Assembly: GCF_900110205.1 (NCBI RefSeq)
Contig: NZ_FOCV01000008.1
Coordinates: forward strand, 1-64,000
Direction of reading: 5' to 3'
Source: Rhizobium tibeticum
GTDB lineage: Bacteria; Pseudomonadota; Alphaproteobacteria; Rhizobiales; Rhizobiaceae
DNA: 64,000 nt
The notes under the pieces are model-generated. The model was not told the DNA's origin. It saw only the letters and a program-made list of their open reading frames with translations, and did not search any database. A program made the translations under genes and the position numbers. Below are positions 56,439-63,389 of this stretch, one piece after another (position 1 is the first letter of the stretch; every line of letters starts with the position of its first letter).

Positions 56439-58475
56439 ATGCCCGACGTTACGTTTGACGACTTGATTTCGCAGAGCGGCGTTCCTGCCAACAAGGGAGC
56501 CGTTTCTTTCGACGATCTCGTACCAGGCGCTCCGCCACAGGAGAAATCCACGCTTGCCGGCGACATCGCCAAGAGCATCGGCTCCGGTATCGTTCGCGGC
56601 GCCGCCGAAACTGTCATGCTACCGGTGACGGCAAAGCGCCTTCTCGATACCTACGCCACGCCCTACGAGGTGGGAGCGGTCAACGCCGTGCGCGGCGCAT
56701 TCGGCTACGATCCGTTGCCCGTACCGACCGCTGAAGAAATCGAAAGCGGTGGCGTAGATCGCGCCCTGAACGCTGGCCAGGACGCAGTTCGCGGCGCCAT
56801 GGACGAACATCTGCATGCGCCTGAGACGACCCCCGGCAAATATGCCGAGACTATCGCCGAATTCGCTGTGCCGGGCGGCGGGCCGTCGAGAGCCACGCGC
56901 GCCGCGCAAGGCATCGGTCGCCGGGTCCTGAGTTATGCGGGCGACGTTACACGGAATGCGGTCGTTCCTGGCGCCGCATCGGAGGCCGCCGGACAGTTGA
57001 CCGAAGGAACCTCCGCTGAGCCTTATGCACGCTTGCTCGGCGCAATTGCCGGGAATGTCGGGGGCGCTGTCGTCTCTGCCCGCACGCCCGAAAGCGTCCT
57101 GGCGCGCGCTGTTGGCGATCCCGAGCAAATCGATTGGGCGCGAGCTCTCGCCCTCCAGGACAATTCGACCGGCGTTCGCTTGACCGGCCCGGAGGCGATC
57201 ACCCATGCGCAGAACGGCGGCACGTCGCTCGCCGACCTTCAGCGGCTGACGGAGGGTTCAGTTTCGGGCGGGGCGCGCATGCGGCCGTTCCTTGCCGAAC
57301 GCCCCGCGCAGGTCGATACTGCAGTCAATCGGCTTCTTGATGCCATAGCGCCACAGAGTGCCAATCCGTCTACACTTGGCCCGCGTGCGTCCGAAGCGGC
57401 CACCAACGCCATCGACGATGCAAGACAAGCCATCAACGCGCAGACCCGACCGCTTTACCAGGCATCGGCGCCGGCCGTTATTCCCGACGCGGAGTTTCAG
57501 GCGATGCGAGCCGATCCGCGTTTCAGGTTGGCTTTGGAGCGCCTTCGCAACAATCCGGAAATTGCCCCCGGCTATGCCAATCTGCCGGATAACTCGGTTG
57601 GCGTTGTGGACGCCGTGACGAAGGATATGTACGCCCGCGGCGAGGCCCTGGCAAACAGTGCGAACCCCGGATACGCGCCAGAGATAGGCGCGCTCAACAC
57701 GCAGGCCGCCGCCAATGCCCGCGACGTGGCCCGCAACGTTTCGTCGGAATACGACCAGGCTTTGGCAGAACAGGCGCGCCTACGCCGCGAGCAGCTTCAG
57801 CCTGTTGCGGAAGGCCCCCTTGGACGCGTAGCCGCCGCGAGCACGACCTCTTCGGCCAGCGACGCGCTTCTGCCGCGAAACCCGCTCGTTGGCTCTGAAG
57901 GCGAAACAGCCGACGCAATGACCCGTCTGATGGCGCAAGATCCGGAGACGGCGCAAGCCCTCGCCCGCCAGTCGATCGCCGATCGCTACGCCCGCGCCGC
58001 GACGGAGACGCAATCAGGCGACCGGGAATTTGCAGGTGCCAAGTTCGCCAAGGACATCGCGGGCAATCAGCCACGCAACGCGGTCCTGGACGCGATACTC
58101 CGCTCGCTTCCTGACCAGACAGCGGCGACCGCCGCGCCCGAACTGCTGGACGTCTTGCGCGCCACAGGGCGCCGGAAGCCGATCGGTAGCGCAACGGAGT
58201 TCAACCGCGCCGCCAATGCCGAATTGTCGCAGGCTCCGCTTGCTCAACGCGCCGCGAATGCCGCGGGCACCTTCGGCGCTAGCCTGATCGCGAATGCCGG
58301 GGACGCTCTCAGCCGGGCGACGCTACGCGGCAACATCAACCGGCTTGCAGACATGTTCACCGATCCGAATTCCGTCGATCTCATCCGCGAGGCAATCGCT
58401 CGAGGCGAAACGGGGCTCGTTCCTCGCGCCGTGGCGCGCGGCACGGTTCAATCAGCAGTCAGTGAAAATCGCTGA
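56439..58475 (+). CDS. probable phage DNA-ejection-type protein (678 aa)
   Basis: A large Ala-rich protein. The N-terminus has two copies of a VxFDDL motif (DVTFDDLISQSGVP, GAVSFDDLVPGAPP), a pattern common in internal-virion proteins. The next region (about 55-150) alternates glycine-rich and hydrophobic helices (GSGIVRGAAETVMLPVTAKRL), then TTPGKYAETIAEFAVPGGGP, NAVVPGAASEAAGQLTEGT, and long helical stretches to the end. Such proteins can insert into membranes to build a DNA channel. It starts right after the previous stop (TAAATG), so the two are tightly coupled. No enzymatic (lysozyme-like) motif was seen. Confidence 0.65.
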   Translation: MPDVTFDDLISQSGVPANKGAVSFDDLVPGAPPQEKSTLAGDIAKSIGSGIVRGAAETVMLPVTAKRLLDTYATPYEVGAVNAVRGAFGYDPLPVPTAEEIESGGVDRALNAGQDAVRGAMDEHLHAPETTPGKYAETIAEFAVPGGGPSRATRAAQGIGRRVLSYAGDVTRNAVVPGAASEAAGQLTEGTSAEPYARLLGAIAGNVGGAVVSARTPESVLARAVGDPEQIDWARALALQDNSTGVRLTGPEAITHAQNGGTSLADLQRLTEGSVSGGARMRPFLAERPAQVDTAVNRLLDAIAPQSANPSTLGPRASEAATNAIDDARQAINAQTRPLYQASAPAVIPDAEFQAMRADPRFRLALERLRNNPEIAPGYANLPDNSVGVVDAVTKDMYARGEALANSANPGYAPEIGALNTQAAANARDVARNVSSEYDQALAEQARLRREQLQPVAEGPLGRVAAASTTSSASDALLPRNPLVGSEGETADAMTRLMAQDPETAQALARQSIADRYARAATETQSGDREFAGAKFAKDIAGNQPRNAVLDAILRSLPDQTAATAAPELLDVLRATGRRKPIGSATEFNRAANAELSQAPLAQRAANAAGTFGASLIANAGDALSRATLRGNINRLADMFTDPNSVDLIREAIARGETGLVPRAVARGTVQSAVSENR

Positions 58476-58504
58476 TCGATACCGGCCTCTTGGCAGCAGC
58501 GGAG

Positions 58505-59461
58505 CTATTTCCAAAGCGGCAGTTGTTCCCAATTAGCCGGAAAGCCGGCATCGGCAATGGTTACGTTGGGCGCGGCGGGAAAGGTAGCCATATGCGCCTT
58601 CAGACGTTCGGCCCATTTGGTTCGCGGGTTCACCAATTTCAGAAGGGTTTGCATGACCGAGAAGGCTGCATAGATCCTGCGGTTCCCACCTGGCGTATGC
58701 GCCAAGTGGTCCATTTCGGGCACCTCGCCTTGGCGCGGCAATGCCGGTTGATCGACCAAAGGCTTGTTCCAAAGTCGCGAATGGTGGGCGCAAACATTTC
58801 GGACACCGCAGAGCGCCCGTATCCATGATTTTATGAGGTGGGGCTGAAGGCCGCCGTAGCTCTTCGAAATGGTCTGCAGGTCCGCGTACCGCATTCCCGC
58901 AAGGAGGTGCGAGAGAGGGCCAAAATCGAGAAGTTCGACCGCGATCCAGATCGGCATGTGTGAGTTTGGATACTTCGAGCGAAAATGGTTCGCGAATTCC
59001 TCCTTGGACGATGCGGCTCTATCGTCCAGTTGCTTTAGCCAGCCGTCATGTTTTGAATTCTGGAACCCGGTTCCCGGCGTGGTGAACCTCTTATCTAACT
59101 TTTTGGGGTCGCGGTGACCGGTGGGGTCGTGGCTACCCAGGCATAGGGCAACCTCCGTGCGTATCGATACTTCGATCCGTTCGAGCGCGTCTAACGCCAA
59201 GAGCCGCAGGGTCTTGTCGAAGGCATACAGGGCCGTGACGTGCCCAAAATCGGTTCCGTCCTTAAAGTGATCGCCGAGCTTGTAGGAGCCGTCCGCCTGC
59301 TTCTCGATCTTTCGAAAGGGGTACCAATACGCACTCAGACGATAGTAACCAATCCGTTGAAGATACTCTTCGGCTTTGGCCGGATCGGCGATCAACAGCC
59401 CGCGTGATTCGAGCAGGGCTCGCTGTTGCGGAACTGGCAGGTGCGGTTTGTTATATGTCAT
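58505..59461 (-). CDS. Abi_2-family abortive infection protein
   Basis: A 318-residue AbiD/AbiF-type protein. The N-terminal pattern QQRALLESRGLLIADPAKAEEYLQRIGYYRLSAYWYPF is family-typical. The C-terminal signature RALCGVRNVCAHHSRLWN contains R221xxxxH226, the Rx4-6H motif of HEPN-type RNases. The likely role is phage-triggered growth arrest by RNA cleavage, inferred from family. It faces the ejection-type operon 29 bases away, on the opposite strand, in a slot where satellites often carry defence genes. Confidence 0.88.
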   Translation of the reverse strand: MTYNKPHLPVPQQRALLESRGLLIADPAKAEEYLQRIGYYRLSAYWYPFRKIEKQADGSYKLGDHFKDGTDFGHVTALYAFDKTLRLLALDALERIEVSIRTEVALCLGSHDPTGHRDPKKLDKRFTTPGTGFQNSKHDGWLKQLDDRAASSKEEFANHFRSKYPNSHMPIWIAVELLDFGPLSHLLAGMRYADLQTISKSYGGLQPHLIKSWIRALCGVRNVCAHHSRLWNKPLVDQPALPRQGEVPEMDHLAHTPGGNRRIYAAFSVMQTLLKLVNPRTKWAERLKAHMATFPAAPNVTIADAGFPANWEQLPLWK

Positions 59462-59581
59462 GGAAAATAAGAAGGCCGACCCTTGCGTTGCAGAGGGGCC
59501 GGCCGTGTCCCCCTCGATATGTGCTAGTCTCTGTCTATTGTCAAGGCCGCAATGGACGGGCGCGACGCCAGGTAGCTCGCC

Positions 59582-59968
59582 TTACACCGGCAAATTGTTG
59601 CACGGTCCCGACCGCGATGTTCCGACAATCTTCCAATCGTCTGCCGTGCCGCCCGGCCCTGTCAAAGCGGCTCGAATGAGAAGCTGGCAGGCCGATGCTC
59701 GCGTAATGCCCGGCGTGACCTGCGTTGCAGGGAGCGTGACATAGACCGGCGCGCCTTCGATCACGAACACCTTGCCGCCTGCGACGGGATAGGCGTTGAC
59801 CGGAACAAGGCCGGTCCGCGCAATGAACTCTGCCAAGGTCGTGCCGTGATAGGCGCTCAACCGGGCGTCTAGATTTGCGTTGAGTTGTGACTGGTATTCC
59901 GCGTTCGTCTGGCAACTCGCAAAACTCAATACCGCGGCCAAGCCGGCCGCGATCTTTATCCGTTTCAT
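59582..59968 (-). CDS. small lipoprotein of unknown function (128 aa)
   Basis: A signal peptide with a lipobox (MKRIKIAAGLAAVLSFASC) is followed by a mature part beginning QTNAEYQSQLNANLDARLSAYHG. There is one later Cys pair-like arrangement (SACQLL and GPCNNLPV). It starts at 59968 with the MKRIK leader; the upstream ATG at 59983 lies before a GC-rich stretch. As an envelope lipoprotein next to an abortive-infection gene it could alter phage entry, but nothing in the sequence proves this. Confidence 0.6.
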   Translation of the reverse strand: MKRIKIAAGLAAVLSFASCQTNAEYQSQLNANLDARLSAYHGTTLAEFIARTGLVPVNAYPVAGGKVFVIEGAPVYVTLPATQVTPGITRASACQLLIRAALTGPGGTADDWKIVGTSRSGPCNNLPV

Positions 59969-60055
59969 TCCCCACCCCCTCATTTTACCTGGCGTAAAAA
60001 TATCCTCGCATCATTGCTGTCATCAATTTCCGCTGACCGTCCGTCGGCCGCCCGA

Positions 60056-61261
60056 TTATGAGAAGATGTCTACTTTCTCGGCGCGGAGCGCGTCGATTTC
60101 GTCGGCCCACCATTTCGCCATGCGGACACGCTCATCCCAATAGAGCGCGCGGTGATACGCGCGGCGCACCAGATCCGCCCCGGCGTGGGCTAGTTCGGCC
60201 TCGATAGCATCGGCCGGCCATTTGCCGCTCTCGTTCAATAGGGTCGAGGCCGTCGCCCGGAAGCCGTGGCTTGTCATTTCGTCCGAACTGAAGCCCAGGC
60301 GCCGCAGCGCCCCGTTCAGCGTGTTTTCAGACATTGGGCGCTGGCGGGTATGGACGGCAGGAAAGACGCGTGCGCCGTCACCAGTGAGCTTGCGGACCTC
60401 TTTCAGGATCGCCACCGCCTGATCGGGAAGGGGCTTTCGATGCTCCCGGCGCATCTTGGCCCGCTCCGCTGGAATGATCCACTCCCGCTTATCCAGATCG
60501 AATTCCGACCATTCCGCTTGTCGCAGTTCGCCGGGGCGCGGATAGAGGATCGCCATAAGCTTCAGAGCGGCGCGCGTCTCCGGCATGCCGTCATAGGCCC
60601 ATATGGCCCGGAGAAGCCCGGCGAACGTATCCCGTTCGGTGGCGGCGGCCCTGTGCGTCACAGTGGGCGCAATAAGCGCGCCCTTCAGCGCGCCGGTTGG
60701 GTCGTTGACTGCCCTGCCTGTCGCGACCGCATACCGGAAGACTTGGCCGATCGTGGATCGAAGCCGGCGGGCGCTTTCATAGTTCCCGTCTGCCTCGACC
60801 TTGCGCAGCGGTATGAGGATTTCGGCCGCGGTGATTTCCGCGATTGGCCTCTTGCCCAGGTCGCCGCGGGCGAGGCCGATTAGCCATTCCTTCTTCGCGA
60901 TCGTCGCCGCCGCCTTGCCCTCGCGCTTGACCTTCGCAATGAACTCGTCGGCAATAACCGCGAAGGTGGTTTCGTTCGACGTGCGGCTGACGGTCTTTTC
61001 GATCTTCGCCTGGTGCGATGGGTCCAGCCCCGCTGCAAGATGCTTCTTGGCCTCGTCGCGGCGCTTGCGTGCGTCAGCAAGACTAACGGCCGGATACGCC
61101 CCGAAGGCCAATGTCCGCTGTTTGTTGTGGAACCGGTATTGCATTCGCCAGAGCTTCGAACCGCTCGGCGTGACGAGCAGATGCAGGCCGCCAGCATCGC
61201 TGTATTTCTTTGCGGCCGTCTGGCCTTTCAGATTGCGGATTTGGACGTCGGTGAGGGCCAT
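60056..61261 (-). CDS. P4-type tyrosine integrase
   Basis: A 401-residue site-specific recombinase. The N-terminal DUF4102-like arm-binding part (about 1-90: YSDAGGLHLLVTPSGSKLWRMQYR, GAYPAVSLADARKRRDEAK) precedes a core-binding domain and a catalytic domain. The catalytic residues are R247 (PRPGELR), H332xxR335 (HGFRATAST), H359 (ELAHAG) and the nucleophile Y374 (RALYWDER). It ends 30 bases after the previous lipoprotein region and starts about 185 bases from tRNA-Leu, the usual place for a tRNA-targeting integrase. Confidence 0.95.
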   Translation of the reverse strand: MALTDVQIRNLKGQTAAKKYSDAGGLHLLVTPSGSKLWRMQYRFHNKQRTLAFGAYPAVSLADARKRRDEAKKHLAAGLDPSHQAKIEKTVSRTSNETTFAVIADEFIAKVKREGKAAATIAKKEWLIGLARGDLGKRPIAEITAAEILIPLRKVEADGNYESARRLRSTIGQVFRYAVATGRAVNDPTGALKGALIAPTVTHRAAATERDTFAGLLRAIWAYDGMPETRAALKLMAILYPRPGELRQAEWSEFDLDKREWIIPAERAKMRREHRKPLPDQAVAILKEVRKLTGDGARVFPAVHTRQRPMSENTLNGALRRLGFSSDEMTSHGFRATASTLLNESGKWPADAIEAELAHAGADLVRRAYHRALYWDERVRMAKWWADEIDALRAEKVDIFS

Positions 61262-61263
61262 TT

Positions 61264-61325
61264 TGTTGGTACCGGAATAGGCGCGAGTGCGTTGGTAGCG
61301 ATGAATACCAACGAGAGTACCAACA
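61264..61325. repeat. right integrase arm-type repeats
   Basis: AGTACCAACA occurs at 61316-61325, a near copy AATACCAACG at 61304-61313, and inverted near copies at 61264-61273 (TGTTGGTACC) and near 61290. These mirror the two copies at the left end (46724-46745). Confidence 0.65.
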
Positions 61326-61380
61326 AAGGCAGTGGATGCAAGTGGGCGGCGGTGGACAGCAACAGGGCCAAAGTAACAAA

Positions 61381-61405
61381 AAAGCCCGGAAAAACCGGGC
61401 TTTTT
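61381..61405. terminator. bidirectional terminator between integrase and tRNA-Leu
   Basis: A 9-bp stem (AAAGCCCGG / CCGGGCTTT) with a 5-base A loop and T tracts on both sides. It lies downstream of tRNA-Leu on the minus strand and on the element side of the tRNA end, so after integration it would be the tRNA terminator supplied by the element. Confidence 0.8.
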
Positions 61406-61446
61406 GCGCTTTCCTCATGTCCAGTGGACCGGGAAAAGTGGGAATT

Positions 61447-61533
61447 TGGTGCCCAGAAGAGGACTCGAACCTCCACACCCTTTCGGGTACCAGCACCTGA
61501 AGCTGGCGCGTCTACCAATTCCGCCATCTGGGC
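61447..61533 (-). tRNA. tRNA-Leu(CAG), integration target
   Basis: On the minus strand the acceptor stem starts GCCCAGA, followed by TGGCGGAATTGGTAGACGC. The anticodon loop TTCAGGT gives anticodon CAG within a CCAGC/GCTGG stem. A long variable arm, GGTTCGAGTCC T-arm and encoded CCA end complete an 87-nt leucine tRNA. The tRNA is intact, so the element re-creates its 3' end. Confidence 0.96.
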
Positions 61534-61710
61534 GACGGAGAGCCATGTACGGGGGTGGCCTCTTGCTGTCAACAGGGTTTTTGAAGTTTTCCTGACAGGC
61601 AGCAAAAAAGTCTTTGATGCCGGTGTATGCTGACGACGGCACAATCTGAGGAGGCGGCGATAGTGATCGGCGCAAGGCGCACTATATACGCAGCAAGAAA
61701 GGATCGTCCG

Positions 61711-62139
61711 ATGCCTGGTCTTCACAATCTCTGCCTGATCGCGCTTTTCTCCCTGTTACCGTACGCAGCCGTTGCGATGCCGCTCGGCGTATTTTCAGCC
61801 CCCGCCGGCGAATCGGACATCGTCCGTGTGGGGTCGACCATGTGCGACGCGCGCGGCTGCTTTACCTTCGGGCCGGTGCAGTCGTTCCGCCCATCCTATG
61901 TGCAGCCAAACTACCGGCCGCCGACCGCCACAGGCCCGACTTACTATCGACCGGGCGCACGGGGACGCGCGCCGCTCTACTACGATCCACCGCCCGTGCG
62001 CACGGTGCAACCGAACGCGCAGGGACGACAGTTCCATGTGGACTGGTGCCGAAATCAGTATCGGAGTTACAATCCCAAGACCGACCGGTTCGTGACGTTT
62101 GAGGGCATCTACAAAACCTGCAATTCGCCGTACGACTAG
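61711..62139 (+). CDS. BA14K-like exported protein
   Basis: A 142-residue protein with a signal peptide (MPGLHNLCLIALFSLLPYAAVA), a Pro/Tyr-rich middle (NYRPPTATGPTYYRPG) and a C-terminal BA14K domain: HVDWCRNQYRSYNPKTDRFV and CNSPY, with the typical Cys pair. BA14K proteins are Rhizobiales-specific and include immunoreactive, lectin-like members in Brucella. AAAGGA precedes the ATG. First chromosomal gene past tRNA-Leu. Confidence 0.85.
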   Translation: MPGLHNLCLIALFSLLPYAAVAMPLGVFSAPAGESDIVRVGSTMCDARGCFTFGPVQSFRPSYVQPNYRPPTATGPTYYRPGARGRAPLYYDPPPVRTVQPNAQGRQFHVDWCRNQYRSYNPKTDRFVTFEGIYKTCNSPYD

Positions 62140-62154
62140 AGGGGATTCAGATTC

Positions 62155-62170
62155 TAGGCCGATCGGCCTA
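62155..62170. other. 16-bp perfect palindrome between convergent genes
   Basis: TAGGCCGATCGGCCTA is fully self-complementary with no loop. It lies between the convergent BA14K-like and SelW-like genes. It could fold into a weak terminator or be a protein binding site; neither is shown. Confidence 0.4.
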
Positions 62171-62189
62171 AATTCATCCTGATCTAGGC

Positions 62190-62486
62190 TCAGCTTTCCA
62201 GCGAGGCTCGATCGACGTGGCCGAGGTCGCGGCCGGGCTCGATGATATCGCGGACGCGCTGCTTCAATTCCTTAGGACCTGGAAAGCCGCCGTCGCGCTT
62301 GCGCTCCCAGATCAGGTCGCCATCGACACGGATCTCGAAATTGCCGCCCGTCCCGGGAATGAGCGCCACTTCGGCGAGACTGTCAGTGAAGGTCTGCAGA
62401 AGCTCCTGCGCCATCCAGCCGGCACGCAGCAGCCAGTTGCATTGGGTGCAGTAGAGGATCGTCACGCGGGCTTTCTCGTCGCTCAT
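62190..62486 (-). CDS. SelT/SelW/SelH-like (Rdx) thioredoxin-fold protein
   Basis: A 98-residue protein of the Rdx family with the redox motif CTQCNW near residue 13 (ILYCTQCNWLLRAGWMAQELL), followed by ALIPGTGGNFEIRVDGDLIWERKRDGGFPGPKELKQRV. Bacterial members have Cys in place of selenocysteine. A good ribosome binding site (AAAGGAAACC) precedes the start at 62486. Role in redox homeostasis is inferred from family. Confidence 0.9.
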   Translation of the reverse strand: MSDEKARVTILYCTQCNWLLRAGWMAQELLQTFTDSLAEVALIPGTGGNFEIRVDGDLIWERKRDGGFPGPKELKQRVRDIIEPGRDLGHVDRASLES

Positions 62487-62603
62487 GTCAGGTTTCCTTT
62501 CGTCATGCCGGTTTACGAACTGCCGTGGCGCGGCGCAATCCATATTGCAATCGCGCAGCGCTTGGTGTTCCTGTCCGTGTCGAAGATCGTATTTGAGATG
62601 CTG

Positions 62604-63347
62604 ATGCGAGTCGCCGTCATCGAGAACATGAAAAGCACGCCGCTCGGCTCGCTGGGCGTGGCACTGGCGGAGGCCAAAGCAGAGGTCGAGCGCTTCCACC
62701 CGTGGATCGATGGCAAATTACCCGCCAGTATTGCCGATCATGACGCGCTGGTAGTGCTCGGCGGCGAGCAGAACGCGATCGATGATGAGAACTATCCGTA
62801 CCTGCCGGCGCTTGCGCAACTGATGCGCGACTTCGCCGACGCCGACAAGGCGGTGCTCGGCATCTGCCTCGGCGCGCAGATCCTGGCGCGTGCCTACGGC
62901 GCGGAAAACCATTTGAATGCCGGGCTGGAGTTCGGCTGGCACGCGGTCAGCAAGTCCAGGGATGGCCGGACGGACCCATTGCTCTGCGGCCTCTCGGATG
63001 ATTTCACGACGTTCCAGTGGCACAGCGACACCTTCACGCTGCCGGAGGGCGCCAAGCGCCTTGCGGTCAGCAGCCTGACGCAGAACCAGGCGTTTCGCGT
63101 TGCACGCGCAGCCTATGGCACGCAGTTCCACTTCGAAGCCAGCGCATCGGTGATCGATAGCTGGAAAGCCGAATTTGCCGCATCGATCGAGCAGATGGAG
63201 CCCGGCTGGCATGAACGCTACACGACGCTTGCCGCCGGCCATGCGAGCGAATCAGATGCGAGCGGCCTTGCCATCGGTCGCAATTGGGTGCGCATGATCC
63301 AAGCCGAGGCACGGCCATTCCTCAAGGCAGTCGCCGCCGCTAGGTAG
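62604..63347 (+). CDS. class I glutamine amidotransferase
   Basis: A 247-residue GATase1 domain protein. The nucleophile C88 lies in VLGICLGAQILARAYG, and the His/Glu pair in YGTQFHFEAS (H176, E178). This stand-alone type is often annotated as a GMP synthase-like or gamma-glutamyl-hydrolase-like protein; the acceptor or substrate cannot be told. The ATG at 62604 gives MRVAVIENMKSTPLG, a typical N-terminus; a longer frame from 62217 would lie antisense to the SelW-like gene. Confidence 0.88.
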   Translation: MRVAVIENMKSTPLGSLGVALAEAKAEVERFHPWIDGKLPASIADHDALVVLGGEQNAIDDENYPYLPALAQLMRDFADADKAVLGICLGAQILARAYGAENHLNAGLEFGWHAVSKSRDGRTDPLLCGLSDDFTTFQWHSDTFTLPEGAKRLAVSSLTQNQAFRVARAAYGTQFHFEASASVIDSWKAEFAASIEQMEPGWHERYTTLAAGHASESDASGLAIGRNWVRMIQAEARPFLKAVAAAR

Positions 63348-63389
63348 CAGCGGCGACGACCATTTTGAACGAATACGACATGGCCGGCG

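Larger units (their letters stand above)
46649..61462. mobile_element. phage-satellite-like integrative element in tRNA-Leu(CAG), about 14.8 kb
   Basis: The right boundary is the 3' end of tRNA-Leu, with a P4-type integrase gene pointing away from it. The left boundary is an imperfect copy of the tRNA end at 46649-46663. Integrase arm-type repeats lie inside both ends. Cargo in order: AlpA-like regulator, unknown protein, small HTH protein, primase-helicase, iteron-like array, HGG protein and a small partner; then a minus-strand block with HTH and serine recombinase; a plus-strand block ending in two ejection-like proteins; then Abi_2, a lipoprotein and integrase on the minus strand. No terminase large subunit, portal, capsid, tail or lysis gene was found. 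Satellite and deletion-derived prophage are both possible readings. Confidence 0.8.

Noticed and set aside
46724-61325. AGTACCAACA repeats as the att core itself
   Set aside because: The copies are multiple, in both orientations and inside the tRNA boundary, which fits integrase arm sites better than a crossover core.
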